A DNA stretch of 64,000 nt from Anaeromyxobacter dehalogenans 2CP-C (GTDB lineage: Bacteria > Myxococcota > Myxococcia > Myxococcales > Anaeromyxobacteraceae), in assembly GCF_000013385.1 (NCBI RefSeq), contig NC_007760.1, forward strand, positions 1,054,001 to 1,118,000, in the 5' to 3' direction. The position numbers and the translations under genes are program-made. A model generated the notes under the pieces. That model was not told the origin of the DNA, did not search any database, and was given only the letters and a program-made list of their open reading frames with translations. Of the stretch, positions 45,697 to 54,668 are shown piece after piece; the first letter of the stretch is position 1, and each line of letters starts with the position of its first letter.

Positions 45697-46941
45697 ATGC
45701 GCTGGCCGAACGCCCTCCGCTCGCTCCGCCAGCGCGACCTGCGGCTGTTCTTCGCCGGCCAGACCGTGTCCCTGGCCGGCAACTGGATGCAGTCCGTCGC
45801 CCAGGCCTGGCTGGTGTGGCGGCTCACCCGCTCGTCGCAGATGCTCGGCCTGGTCAACTTCCTCGGCCAGGTGCCGGTGTTCCTGTTCAGCGTCTGGGCG
45901 GGCTCGCTCGCCGACCGGTACCCGCGCCGTCGCATGGTGCTGCTCACCCAGAGCAACGCCATCGTGCAGTCGGTGCTGCTCGCGGCGCTGACGCTCGCCG
46001 GCGCGGTGCAGCCCTGGCACGTGATGGTGCTCGCCGCCATGCTGGGGCTCACCTACGCGTTCGAGATCCCCGCCCGGCAGGCGCTGCTCGCCGACATCGC
46101 CGGCAAGGACATGCCCAACGCGATCGCGCTCAACTCGTCGATCGTGAACGCCGCGCGCGCGGTGGGCCCGGCGCTGGCCGGCGTGCTGGTGGCGGCGCTC
46201 GGCGAGGGGGTGTGCTTCGGCCTGAACGCGCTCTCGTTCCTCGGGACCTACGCCGCGCTCTGGGTGATGCGGCCGCCGCCGCAGCCGCCGCCCGCGCTCG
46301 GGCACCGCGCCCACCTGCTCGAGGGGATCGCCTACGCCGGCCAGACCGCGCACGTGCGCGCGCTGCTCGCGCTGCTCACGGTCTCCAGCTTCTTCGCGAT
46401 GCCCTACCAGACGCTGCTGCCCGCCATCGCCGCCGACGTGCTGCACGGCGGCGCCTCGCTGTACGGCGCGCTGCTCGCCTCGGCCGGCGTCGGCGCGCTG
46501 GCCGGCGCGGTCCGCCTGCTGGTGCGCCGCAGCCTGCGCGGGCTCGGGCGCATCGTGGCGCTGGGGACGACGCTGCTCGGCCTGGGCGTGCTCGGGCTGT
46601 CGCTGTCGCGCCACCCCGCGCTCAGCGCGGCGGCGCTGCTCGTGACCGGCTTCGGCTTCGTCACCCAGACCGCCGGCACCATGACGCTGCTCCAGGGGCT
46701 CGCGCCGCCGGAGATGCGCGGGCGGGTGATGGGCCTGTTCTCGATGCTGTTCATGGGCGTGACGCCGTTCGGCTCGCTGGCGGCCGGGTTCGTGGCCCAC
46801 CGGGCCGGCGTGCCGCGGACGCTCGGCGTCTCCGCCCTGGTCGTGCTCGCCGCCAGCGTCGCGTTCCACCTCGCGCTGCCGCGCCTGCGCAAGGTGGTGC
46901 TCGCCGAGCACCCGACGATGTTCCCGCCGGTCGCGAGCTGA
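45697..46941 (+). CDS. Major facilitator superfamily exporter (DHA3/EntS type)
   Basis: 414 residues and 12 predicted helices. Opening LRQRDLRLFFAGQTVSLAGNWMQSVAQAWLVWRLT and the loop motif GSLADRYPRRR are typical of the EntS/MefA-like DHA3 group, which exports siderophores and macrolides. Substrate unknown. ATG 45697 with a G-rich ribosome site, 18 bp after kup, so read-through is possible. No siderophore biosynthetic genes are near. Confidence 0.88.
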   Translation: MRWPNALRSLRQRDLRLFFAGQTVSLAGNWMQSVAQAWLVWRLTRSSQMLGLVNFLGQVPVFLFSVWAGSLADRYPRRRMVLLTQSNAIVQSVLLAALTLAGAVQPWHVMVLAAMLGLTYAFEIPARQALLADIAGKDMPNAIALNSSIVNAARAVGPALAGVLVAALGEGVCFGLNALSFLGTYAALWVMRPPPQPPPALGHRAHLLEGIAYAGQTAHVRALLALLTVSSFFAMPYQTLLPAIAADVLHGGASLYGALLASAGVGALAGAVRLLVRRSLRGLGRIVALGTTLLGLGVLGLSLSRHPALSAAALLVTGFGFVTQTAGTMTLLQGLAPPEMRGRVMGLFSMLFMGVTPFGSLAAGFVAHRAGVPRTLGVSALVVLAASVAFHLALPRLRKVVLAEHPTMFPPVAS

Positions 46942-47002
46942 CCCCGGGAGCCCTCGCGGTCCCGCGCGCCCGGCGCTGGACGCCGGTTCAGGCTGTGCTA
47001 CG

Positions 47003-47569
47003 GTGCCTCGCGTGATCGTGCTCGGCATCGACCCCGGCTCCCGCCGCTGCGGCTACGGGGTCGTCGCGCGGGAGGGGGCCCGGCTGACGGTGGTCGAGTC
47101 CGGGGTGCTCGTCCCCGGCGACCTGCCCATGGCCCAGCGGCTGGGGCGCATCCTCGACGGCCTCGACGCGCTCATCGCCCGGGCCCGGCCGGCGGAGGCG
47201 TCGGTCGAGGCGGTCTTCTCCGGCGCCTCCCCGCGCTCGGCGCTGGTGCTCGGGCAGGCGCGCGGCGTCGCGCTCGCCGCCGCGGCGCGCGCCGGGCTCC
47301 CCGTGTTCGAGTACGCGCCGTCCGAGGTGAAGCTCGCCTTCACCGGCAACGGGCGCGCCGGCAAGGACCAGATGCTCCGCACCGCCCGCATGCTCCTCGG
47401 CGCGGCGCCCGGCCTCTCCGACGAGGCCGACGCGCTCGCGATCGCCGTGTGCCACCTGGCCCGGCGCGCCTTCGCGGTCCCGGCGGCCGGCGCAGGCCGC
47501 GCCGCGGCGGCCCGCGCGGCCGCGGCCCGGCTCCGCCCGTCGCGCCGCGACCACCGGGGGACGCCGTGA
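47003..47569 (+). CDS. ruvC: Crossover junction endodeoxyribonuclease RuvC
   Basis: 188 residues. Resolves Holliday junctions as a dimer together with RuvAB. The four catalytic acids can be seen: first Asp in [15 protein letters not shown], Glu in [21 protein letters not shown], and the pair in [15 protein letters not shown] basic Ala/Arg tail of about 30 residues is longer than in E. coli. Start GTG 47003 or GTG 47012 (three codons later), both without a clear ribosome site; either keeps the catalytic core. Overlaps ruvA by GTGA in the usual ruvCAB order. Confidence 0.95.
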
Positions 47570-48159
47570 TCGCGCGCCTGGCCGGGCGGATCGCCGAGAA
47601 GCGCGACGACCACGCCATCGTGGACGTGGGCGGGGTCGGCTACCTCGTGCACGTCTCGCAGCTCTCGCTGGCCTCGCTCCCGCCGCCCGGCGAGCCCGCC
47701 GCGCTCCGCGTCTACACCCACGTCCGCGAGGACGCGCTCGACCTGTACGGCTTCGCCACCGAGGACGAGGAGGCGGTGTTCCGCGCCCTCATCGACGTGA
47801 AGGGCGTGGGCCCGCGGGCGGCGCAGAACATCCTCTCCGGCATCGAGGCGCGCGAGCTGGCGCAGGCGGTGGCGCAGGGCGACGTGGCCCGGCTCACCAA
47901 GGTCCAGGGCATCGGGAAGAAGACCGCCGAGCGGCTGGTGGTGGAGCTGAAGGACAAGCTGGTGGCGCTGGCGCGCGCCGCCGGGCCCGCCCGCGCCGGC
48001 GCGGAGGCGGACGTGCTCGATCAGCTCCGGACCGCCCTGCTCAACCTGGGCTACCGGCCGCCGCAGGCCGAGGGCGTGGCGGAGGCGCTGCGCGACTCGG
48101 CCGAGGGCCGCCCGCTCGACGAGCTCCTGCGCGAGGCGCTGAAGCGGCTGCGCGGGTAG
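47566..48159 (+). CDS. ruvA: Holliday junction branch-migration protein RuvA
   Basis: 197 residues. N-terminal OB fold ([28 protein letters not shown]), two helix-hairpin-helix motifs ([13 protein letters not shown] and [18 protein letters not shown]) and the C-terminal RuvB-binding domain ([15 protein letters not shown]). GTG 47566 in the stop of ruvC. Binds four-way junctions and loads RuvB. Confidence 0.97.
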
Positions 48160-48168
48160 GGAGCGACC

Positions 48169-49197
48169 ATGACCGTGAAGCCGCTCCGCGACGTCACCCC
48201 GAAGCCGCTCGAGGGCGAGGAGCGCCTGGAGCAGTCGCTCCGCCCCGCCACGTTCGACGACTACGTCGGCCAGGTGAAGATCGTGGACAACGTGAAGGTG
48301 TACGCCGCCGCGGCCCGGCAGCGCGGCGAGTCGCTCGACCACGTGCTGCTCTCCGGCCCGCCCGGCCTGGGCAAGACCTCGCTCGCCCACATCCTGGCGC
48401 GCGAGCTGGGCGTCACGCTCCACGTGACGAGCGGCCCGGCGCTGGTGAAGAAGGGCGACCTGGCCGGCCTGCTCACCGCGCTCGCCCCGCGCGACATCCT
48501 CTTCATCGACGAGATCCACCGGCTCTCGCCCGCGGTCGAGGAGGCGCTCTACCCGGCCATGGAGGACTACCGCTTCGACGTGGTGCTCGGCGCGGGCCTC
48601 GGCGCCCAGACCATGGAGATGAAGCTGGAGCGCTTCACGCTGGTGGGCGCCACCACGCGCACCGGCCTGCTGGCGAGCCCGCTGCGCGACCGCTTCCCCA
48701 TCCAGGAGCGGCTCGAGTACTACGGCCCGGCCGAGCTGAAGGAGATCGCGGTGCGGGCGGCGCGCAAGCTGGGGCTGCCGGTGGACGAGGACGGCGCGGA
48801 GGAGCTGGCGCGCCGCGCCCGCGGCACGCCGCGCATCGCCATCCGGCTGCTGCAGCGCGCCCGCGACTTCGCGCAGGTCGAGGGCGACGGGCGGCTCACG
48901 CGCGAGGTGGTGGACCGCACGCTGCGCCGCCTCGAGGTGGACGCCCGCGGCCTCGACGCCATGGACCGCCGCATCCTGGCGGCGGTGATCGACACGTTCG
49001 GCGGCGGGCCGGTGGGCATCGACGCGGTGGCGGCCGCGGTCGGCGAGGAGTCGGGCACGCTCGAGGACGTGTACGAGCCGTTCCTGGTGCGCGAGGGCTA
49101 CCTGGCGCGCACGCCGCGCGGCCGGGTGGCGCTGCCGGCCGCGTACGCACACCTCGGGCGCGACCGCTCCGGCGGCAAGCAGGGCTCGCTGGTCTGA
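48169..49197 (+). CDS. ruvB: Holliday junction branch-migration ATPase RuvB
   Basis: 342 residues, AAA+ motor. Starts with the RuvB lead [12 protein letters not shown]; Walker [13 protein letters not shown], Walker [11 protein letters not shown] and sensor 1 LVGATTRTG are all present, with the C-terminal winged helix [24 protein letters not shown] 48169 has GGGAG upstream, 9 bp after ruvA stop. Third gene of the operon. Confidence 0.97.
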   Translation: MTVKPLRDVTPKPLEGEERLEQSLRPATFDDYVGQVKIVDNVKVYAAAARQRGESLDHVLLSGPPGLGKTSLAHILARELGVTLHVTSGPALVKKGDLAGLLTALAPRDILFIDEIHRLSPAVEEALYPAMEDYRFDVVLGAGLGAQTMEMKLERFTLVGATTRTGLLASPLRDRFPIQERLEYYGPAELKEIAVRAARKLGLPVDEDGAEELARRARGTPRIAIRLLQRARDFAQVEGDGRLTREVVDRTLRRLEVDARGLDAMDRRILAAVIDTFGGGPVGIDAVAAAVGEESGTLEDVYEPFLVREGYLARTPRGRVALPAAYAHLGRDRSGGKQGSLV

Positions 49198-49211
49198 TCC
49201 CGGGGGCGCGC

Positions 49212-49952
49212 CTACCAGCTCACCCGGCGCGCGCGCCAGGTCGGCCGCCGCCCCATGAGCCGCACCAGCAGCCACCCCGCCACGAACCCGCCCACGTGCG
49301 CGAACAGCGCCACCCCGGTGTTGCCGCCGAAGAAGATCGAGAGGACCTGCAGCAGGAACCACAGGCCGATGAAGAAGGCGGCCGGGACCGGGATGACGCG
49401 GATGAAGATCACGATGATGACGAGCGTGGTCACCCGGGCGCGCGGGAACAGCACCATGTAGGCGGCCAGCACGCCGGCGATGGCGCCGCTGGCGCCGACC
49501 ATCGGGACCTCGAGCTCTCCGGTCGCGGCCGAGGCGACCACCTGCACCACCGCCGCCACCACCCCGCAGGCGAGGTAGAAGAGCACGAAGCGCCCGCGCC
49601 CCAGCGCGTCCTCCACGTTGTTCCCGAAGATCCACAGGAACAGCATGTTGGAGCCGACGTGGACCAGCCCGCCGTGCAGGAACATCGCGGTGAAGACGGT
49701 GAGCGGCGGCGGGACGAGGTCGCGGGGGTAGACGTCGGAGAAGGTGAGGATCTCGAACGGCACCACGCCGCCGCGGAGCGCGGTGTCGCCCAGGCGCCCG
49801 GCCACGTACTCCATCAGCTGGCCGGAGGCGAGCGCGTCAGGGAGGGCGAGCACGTCCACCTGCCACAGGAACGCGAGCACGTTCGCCGCGATGAAGAGCA
49901 GGGTGACCGCCGGTGTGCGTTCGGTGGGGACGTCGTCGCTGAGCGGGATCAC
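49212..49952 (-). CDS. Rhomboid-family intramembrane serine protease
   Basis: 246 residues and six membrane helices plus a probable seventh. Catalytic serine in MVGASGAIAGVLAAY and catalytic histidine in LFAHVGGFVAGWLLV, with the HGGLVHVGSNMLFLWIFGNN oxyanion/Asn helix: an active protease. GTG 49952 with GAGGCGAG ahead. Divergent from lpxC, 287 bp between starts; TATAGC near 49975-49983 on the minus strand may be its -10 box. Substrate unknown. Confidence 0.93.
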   Translation of the reverse strand: MIPLSDDVPTERTPAVTLLFIAANVLAFLWQVDVLALPDALASGQLMEYVAGRLGDTALRGGVVPFEILTFSDVYPRDLVPPPLTVFTAMFLHGGLVHVGSNMLFLWIFGNNVEDALGRGRFVLFYLACGVVAAVVQVVASAATGELEVPMVGASGAIAGVLAAYMVLFPRARVTTLVIIVIFIRVIPVPAAFFIGLWFLLQVLSIFFGGNTGVALFAHVGGFVAGWLLVRLMGRRPTWRARRVSW

Positions 49953-50179
49953 GTGGGCTCGCCTCGGCCGGCAATGCTATAAGGCCGCCCGCCCGCCCGG
50001 TGACCCGATCGTCCGCTCTGACATCCGTGTCGCGGCGGTGTCGCTCGGAGGACGGGGTTCCGACACCCTAGCGGAGCGCACTCACCCGGCAGCGGGAGGG
50101 TGGGGCAAAAAGGTTCGGTAGGAACGAGGGGTTAGCGGCGGTGCCGCAGCCCCATGGAGTGCCCGCAAATCGGGTTGAT

Positions 50180-50195
50180 TGGCACGTCGATTGCT
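50180..50195 (+). promoter_or_regulatory. Sigma-54 promoter of lpxC
   Basis: TGGCACG (50180-50186), four bases, TTGCT (50191-50195): an exact match to the sigma-54 consensus TGGCACG-N4-TTGCW. Transcription would start near 50205-50208, giving a leader of about 33 bases before ATG 50240. Chance matches of this quality are rare, and its location just before a gene start supports it. The enhancer-binding activator site is not identified. Confidence 0.75.
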
Positions 50196-50239
50196 CGGAA
50201 GGGGGCCGCCCGGGCGACGCGCCCAGAACGGACTTGGAC

Positions 50240-51166
50240 ATGGCTTCCTGGAATCAGCGAACGGTCGCGAAGCGGGTCTCCTGCACGGGGGTGGGTCTCC
50301 ACTCCGGCCGGCCCGCCACCCTGACGCTCGCGCCCGCCCCGGCCGACGCCGGCATCACCTTCGTCCGCATGGACCTCGGCGTGGAGATCCCCGCGCGCAA
50401 CGAGCACGTGGTGGACACGATGCTCTCGACCTCGCTCGGCCGCGGCGGCGCCCGCGTGGCCACGGTCGAGCACGTCATGGCCGCGCTGCACGGCATGGGC
50501 ATCGACGCGTGCCGCGTCGAGGTGGACGGCCCGGAGATCCCGATCCTCGACGGCTCCGCCGCGCCCTTCACCTGCCTGGTGCAGGAGGCCGGCGTGAAGG
50601 TGCTGCCCGCCGGCAAGCGCTACCTGGTCGTGGACCAGCCGGTGGAGATCCGCGACGGCGACAAGCTGGCGCGCCTCGAGCCCGCCGACGGCTTCTCGGT
50701 CTCCTTCACCGCCGACTTCGGCCACCCGCTCATCACCGACCAGTCGTTCCAGGTGAAGCTGGGCGAGCGCGCCTTCGAGCGCGAGGTGGCCCGCGCCCGC
50801 ACGTTCTGCTTCCGCCGCGACATCGAGAAGATGCAGGCCATGGGGCTGGCCAAGGGCGGCAGCCTCGAGAACGCCATCGTGGTGGACGAGTTCTCGATCC
50901 TGAACCCCGAGGGGCTGCGCTTCCCGGACGAGTTCGCGCGGCACAAGGTGCTCGACGCGATCGGCGACCTGGCGCTGTTCGGGATGCCGGTGGTGGGCGC
51001 GCTCGTCGCGGTGAAGAGCGGCCACGCGATGAACCAGGCGCTGGTGAAGAAGGTGCTGGCCGATCCCGCCGCGCACCGCGTGGTCCGCGTGACCGGCGAG
51101 GCGGACGCGCCGGCGCTCCGCGCCAAGGTGCCGGCCCTGGCCATCCACGAGGGCTCCGCGGCCTAG
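50240..51166 (+). CDS. lpxC: UDP-3-O-acyl-N-acetylglucosamine deacetylase LpxC
   Basis: 308 residues, the zinc-dependent committed step of lipid A synthesis. Typical start QRTVAKRVSCTGVGLHSGRP, zinc histidine in VEHVMAALHGMG, LDGSAAPF segment, and the C-terminal zinc motif HKVLDAIGDLALFG with the His and Asp ligands. ATG 50240 is used because homology begins there and a promoter-like element lies just upstream; the longer frame from 50141 would run across that promoter. The gene stands apart from the other lpx genes. So the cell makes lipopolysaccharide, consistent with a Gram-negative outer membrane. Confidence 0.96.
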   Translation: MASWNQRTVAKRVSCTGVGLHSGRPATLTLAPAPADAGITFVRMDLGVEIPARNEHVVDTMLSTSLGRGGARVATVEHVMAALHGMGIDACRVEVDGPEIPILDGSAAPFTCLVQEAGVKVLPAGKRYLVVDQPVEIRDGDKLARLEPADGFSVSFTADFGHPLITDQSFQVKLGERAFEREVARARTFCFRRDIEKMQAMGLAKGGSLENAIVVDEFSILNPEGLRFPDEFARHKVLDAIGDLALFGMPVVGALVAVKSGHAMNQALVKKVLADPAAHRVVRVTGEADAPALRAKVPALAIHEGSAA

Positions 51167-51245
51167 CCGCCGTCCCCGCCGCACGCGTTGGGGCGCTTCC
51201 GCCCGGGCCGCGCCACCGCGCGGCGCCGGGCGGTACGCTTTCCGG

Positions 51246-52277
51246 GTGGACCTCGCGCCCCGCCCGCTGCCGGCCGCGCCCGCCGCGATCCTCGACGCCG
51301 CCGGGGCGCCGTGCCTGGGCGCGTATCGCGGCACCGTCGCGTCCGCGGCGCTCCGGCCGCTCGCCCCGTCCGGCCTCGCCGGCTCGGTCGCGCACCTCGC
51401 GCGCGCGAAGCGCTGGGTGTACGTCTTCGCCGCGGGTGAACGGGCGGCGCTCGGCCTGGCGGTGGTCGAGGCCGGGTGGTTCGCGGGCGCGTTCCTGTGG
51501 GCGCTGGACCGGGCCGCGGGGCGCATGCTGGTGGAGCGGCGCGGGTCGGGCTTGCCGGGCGTGAACGCGCGGGTGGACGAGCGCCCGCGGGGCGGCGCGA
51601 GCTGGCGCGGCGGCGGGCTGGAGCTCCGGATCTCGCACGGGCCCGGCGGGCTGCGGGTGGAGGGGGCCGGCCGCGGGGGGCTCGCCCTGGACCTTTCCCT
51701 CGACGCCGGCGGCGCGCCCGCCCCGCTGACCGTGATCGCGCCGGTGCCCGGCGCCGGGCCGCGGCTCACCGAGAAGCGCGCGGGGCTGGGGGCGCGCGGC
51801 GCGGTGCGCCTGGGCGGCCGGACGCTGCCGCTCGACGGCGGGTCCGGCGGCGCGGACTTCACCGCCGGGCTGCTCGCCCGCCGCACCGACTGGCGCTGGG
51901 CCTTCGCGACCGGCCGCACGGCCGGCGGCGCGCCGGTGGGGTTCAACCTCTGCGCCGGCTTCGGCCTCCCGCCCGGCGACGCCGCCGAGAACGCGCTGCT
52001 CGCCGGGGCGGGGCCGCTCGCGCTGCCCCCGGTCGCGTTCGCGTTCGATCCGGCGCGCCCGCTCGACCCGTGGCGCGTGGAGAGCGCCGGCGGCGCGGTG
52101 CGCCTGGCGTTCCGGCCGGAGGCGGTCCACCGCGAGGACGTCGCGCTCGGCGTGGTGCGGACGCGCTTCGCGCAGGTGGCGGGGACGTTCGAGGGCGTGC
52201 TCCCCGCGCCCGGCGGCGGCGCGCTGGCCGTCGCCGGGCTGCCCGGGGTGGTCGAGGATCACCGCGCCGTCTGGTGA
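51246..52277 (+). CDS. DUF2804 family protein
   Basis: 343 residues, cytoplasmic, almost all beta strand. Matches DUF2804 in its KRWVYVFAAGERAALGLAVVE segment, the VNARVDERPRGGASW block and the final LPGVVEDHRAVW. Proteins of this family have a two-barrel lipocalin-like shape and no known activity. GTG 51246. Its stop touches the stop of the SRPBCC gene at 52278 (no gap), converging. Confidence 0.82.
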   Translation: MDLAPRPLPAAPAAILDAAGAPCLGAYRGTVASAALRPLAPSGLAGSVAHLARAKRWVYVFAAGERAALGLAVVEAGWFAGAFLWALDRAAGRMLVERRGSGLPGVNARVDERPRGGASWRGGGLELRISHGPGGLRVEGAGRGGLALDLSLDAGGAPAPLTVIAPVPGAGPRLTEKRAGLGARGAVRLGGRTLPLDGGSGGADFTAGLLARRTDWRWAFATGRTAGGAPVGFNLCAGFGLPPGDAAENALLAGAGPLALPPVAFAFDPARPLDPWRVESAGGAVRLAFRPEAVHREDVALGVVRTRFAQVAGTFEGVLPAPGGGALAVAGLPGVVEDHRAVW

Positions 52278-52757
52278 TCAGCGCAGCGGATCGTGGTGCG
52301 GCTCGCCCGGGCGGATCTCGCCGCGCCAGCCGCCGGACTCGACGCCGCGCTCCTCGATGTAGCGCTTGAAGCGCTCGAGGTCCCCCTCCACGCGCCTCGA
52401 CACCACGCCGAGGACGTCGCCGGCCTTCTCCACGAAGCCCTGCGGGTCGTACTCGAGCGCGAGCGTCACGCGGCAGCGCCCGTCGTCGATGGGCGTGAAC
52501 GTCACGACGCCGCGGTTCACCGCGCCGCGGGTGTGGCGCCAGGCGATCTGCTGGTCGGGCATCTGCTGCACGATCTCGGCCTCCCACTCCTCGCGCTTCC
52601 CGGCGATCTTCGCGACCCAGTGCAGCGTCCGCTCGTCGAGCTGGTGCACCGCCTCGACCCCCTCCATGAAGCGCGGGAACTCCTCGAACTGCGTCCACTG
52701 GTCGTACACGGTCCGTACGGGCCGGTCGATCTCGATGCTCTTCTCCACCCGTGCCAT
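52278..52757 (-). CDS. SRPBCC/cyclase-dehydrase family protein
   Basis: 159 residues. Starts VEKSIEIDRPVRTVYDQWTQFEEFPRFMEG, the hallmark of the polyketide cyclase/dehydrase (COG5637-like) group with the WxVxGPAGxxxxWEAEI-type middle. Such proteins are abundant in stress or envelope clusters; ligand unknown. ATG 52757 follows GGAGGA. Confidence 0.85.
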   Translation of the reverse strand: MARVEKSIEIDRPVRTVYDQWTQFEEFPRFMEGVEAVHQLDERTLHWVAKIAGKREEWEAEIVQQMPDQQIAWRHTRGAVNRGVVTFTPIDDGRCRVTLALEYDPQGFVEKAGDVLGVVSRRVEGDLERFKRYIEERGVESGGWRGEIRPGEPHHDPLR

Positions 52758-52896
52758 GTCGTCCTCCTCGTCCCCGCGAAGCTTAGGCACGGACCCCCGA
52801 GGGCGTCCCGGCAGGCGCGGCGGCGCGCGGCCGGAGGGACCCGGCCCGCCCGCCGCGACGTGCGCTCGCGCGCCGGCGCGGCGCGGGCTGCGGGCC

Positions 52897-53382
52897 GTGG
52901 CCATCCTCGTGGACGTGCGCGCGGCGCGTGAGATCCAGGACGGGGAGGCGGGGTGCCGGTGGGAGCGCCCGCTCGCGCTCGGCCAGGGCGCGTTCTACGC
53001 GGCCACCGGCGCGTGGCCGCTCGTCCACATGCCCAGCTTCGTGGCGGTCACCGGGCCGAAGCTCGAGCCCTGGCTGGTCCGGACGGTGGGCGTGCTGATC
53101 GGCGCGATCGGCGGCACGCTGCTCTCCGCCGGCGCCCGGCGCAGGATCACGCCCGAGGTCCGGTGGCTCGCGCTCGCGAGCGCGGCCGGCATCGCGGCGG
53201 TCGAGCTCTGGTACGCAGGCCGGCGCCGGCGGATCGCGCCCGTGTACCTGCTGGACGGCGCGGGCGAGCTGGCGCTCGCGGCCGCGTGGGCGGCGCTCGG
53301 GGCCGGCCGGCGGCTTCGCGGCGGCGTGGGGACGGTGGCTGGAGGGCGAGGCCGGCACGGCCGGGAGGAGGACGCGCGATGA
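52897..53382 (+). CDS. Small multi-helix membrane protein, unknown
   Basis: 161 residues, about four hydrophobic segments: ALGQGAFYAATGAWPLVHMP, VRTVGVLIGAIGGTLLSAG, WLALASAAGIAAVELWYAG and GELALAAAWAALGAG. Not assigned to a named family. Start GTG 52897 is tentative; GTG 52909 is also in frame, and neither has a good ribosome site. Coupled by ATGA to the Cys-rich gene that follows. Confidence 0.6.
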   Translation: MAILVDVRAAREIQDGEAGCRWERPLALGQGAFYAATGAWPLVHMPSFVAVTGPKLEPWLVRTVGVLIGAIGGTLLSAGARRRITPEVRWLALASAAGIAAVELWYAGRRRRIAPVYLLDGAGELALAAAWAALGAGRRLRGGVGTVAGGRGRHGREEDAR

Positions 53383-53618
53383 CGGGGAGCTGCGAGGTGT
53401 GCGGGAACGAGTACGACAAGGCGTTCGAGATCACCGCCAGCGGGAAGCGGCACGTGTTCGACAGCTTCGAGTGCGCCATCCAGGCGCTCGCGCCGCGCTG
53501 CGCGCACTGCGGGTGCAGGGTGATCGGGCACGGCACCGAGGCCGGCGGGCGCATGTTCTGCTGCGCGCACTGCGCCCACCACGCGGGCGCGCACGAGATC
53601 CAGGATCGGGTGCAGTAG
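53379..53618 (+). CDS. Small cysteine-rich zinc-ribbon/metallothionein-like protein
   Basis: 79 residues with nine cysteines and several histidines: CEVCG at the start, FECAIQ in the middle, and CAHCGCR plus CCAHCAHH in the second half. Fits a two-site zinc-binding knuckle as in prokaryotic metallothionein-like proteins. Metal storage or a redox/metal sensor are possible roles. Start ATG 53379 overlaps the preceding stop; GGGAGGAGG lies upstream. Confidence 0.72.
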   Translation: MTGSCEVCGNEYDKAFEITASGKRHVFDSFECAIQALAPRCAHCGCRVIGHGTEAGGRMFCCAHCAHHAGAHEIQDRVQ

Positions 53619-53648
53619 CGGGCGCCGGCGAGGCGGGGGCCGCGCGCC

Positions 53649-54095
53649 TCAGCGGGCGCGGTCCCCGGCAGGCCGCGCGGTGCGCGCCGGGGACGGGCGC
53701 AGGTAGCGGTCCACCACGGCGCGGCGCACCAGCGCCACCGCGAGCGTGCTCGCCGCCGCCGCGGCCGCCTTGCGGAGCACGCCGGGCTGGGCCGCGACGC
53801 GGTCCGGGTGATCGAGCAGCCGCGCCAGCGCGCGCCGCGCCTCGCGGGCGCGCACCGACGGGCGCTGCCGCTGGGAGCGCGCGCGCACCGCGATCGCGAC
53901 CAGGCCGCCGATCACGAGCGCCGCGGCGCTCGCCGCGATCGCCACCGCCACCGGGTGGCGGCGCGCCTGCAGCCCGAGGTCGAACAGCTCGCTCCGGCGG
54001 CGGTCGAGCTCGCCCACCAGCATCCCCAGCTCCCCGCGCAGCGCGTCGATCTCACCCGACACGCGCCGCACCTGCCCGTCGGCGTCCGGCGTCAT
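53649..54095 (-). CDS. Membrane protein with coiled-coil N-terminus (DUF3618-like), partner of the holin-like gene
   Basis: 148 residues. N-terminal coiled coil (VSGEIDALRGELGMLVGELDRRR), one membrane helix (about 52-70), and a basic tail with a second hydrophobic patch. Resembles the DUF3618 proteins found next to Phage_holin_3_6 genes. ATG 54095 overlaps the holin-like stop (ATGA). Cell-envelope or stress function inferred from the pairing only. Confidence 0.65.
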   Translation of the reverse strand: MTPDADGQVRRVSGEIDALRGELGMLVGELDRRRSELFDLGLQARRHPVAVAIAASAAALVIGGLVAIAVRARSQRQRPSVRAREARRALARLLDHPDRVAAQPGVLRKAAAAAASTLAVALVRRAVVDRYLRPSPARTARPAGDRAR

Positions 54096-54544
54096 GCCAC
54101 CTGCTCCTTCGCCCAGCGGACGCCGTCCTGCAGCGACCGGCGGGTCGTGTCGAGCGGCTTGCGCACGCGGCGGCCCCAGCCCCACAGGCCGGCCGCGGTC
54201 CCGACCGCGAGCACCACCGCGGCGACGACGAGCGCCGCCGCCCAGCCCGGCAGCAGGCCCGCCTCCATGAGCGCCAGCACCACCGCGGTGAGCAGGAGCT
54301 GCACCGTGAAGATCCCGCACAGGCCTGCGACGCCGAGGCCGCTCGCCATCTTCGCCTCGGCCCGCAGGTCGGCCCGGAGCTCGGCCTTGGCGAGCTCGAC
54401 CTCCTTGCGGGCGAGGGCGCTCGCCTTGCGCGCCAGCTCCGTGACGAGGTCGCGCGTCGGCAGCTGGCGGACCGCCTCGGTCGCGCCGCCCGGGTGCACG
54501 GGTGGGACATGCGTGGGCCGGCCGGGCCGGTGCTGCGCGGTCAT
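54092..54544 (-). CDS. Phage holin family (Phage_holin_3_6/DUF1469-like) membrane protein
   Basis: 150 residues. An amphipathic helix LVTELARKASALARKEVELAKAEL is followed by two membrane helices (about 72-95 and 100-122). Despite the family name, chromosomal members are not lysis proteins and are usually encoded with small envelope proteins, as here. ATG 54544 with GGGGGAGAG ahead; the frame start at 54586 is not used. Confidence 0.8.
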   Translation of the reverse strand: MTAQHRPGRPTHVPPVHPGGATEAVRQLPTRDLVTELARKASALARKEVELAKAELRADLRAEAKMASGLGVAGLCGIFTVQLLLTAVVLALMEAGLLPGWAAALVVAAVVLAVGTAAGLWGWGRRVRKPLDTTRRSLQDGVRWAKEQVA

Positions 54545-54668
54545 GGCTCTCTCCCCCGGCGCGGTGGGTGCGCGCGCCGAGGACAAGGTGCGACCGCGGC
54601 GCAGGCGGCGCCACGCGCCGGAGGCGTACGGCCGCCGCCGCCCGGGGCGGGCGACGCCGCCGCGGGGC

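Noticed and set aside
42165-47015. 1616-codon plus-strand open frame over the MATE, kup and MFS genes
   Set aside because: Low-complexity Arg/Gly/Pro/His product running across three well-supported genes in other frames or strand. It is a composition artefact.
43681-47028. 1115-codon minus-strand frame opposite kup and the MFS gene
   Set aside because: Same artefact: His/Arg/Gln-rich, no recognisable fold, opposite clear transporters with complete signatures.
54092-54544. Prophage remnant suggested by the holin-like protein
   Set aside because: No integrase, lysin, capsid or tail genes; chromosomal holin-like membrane proteins of this family are common and pair with small envelope proteins as here.
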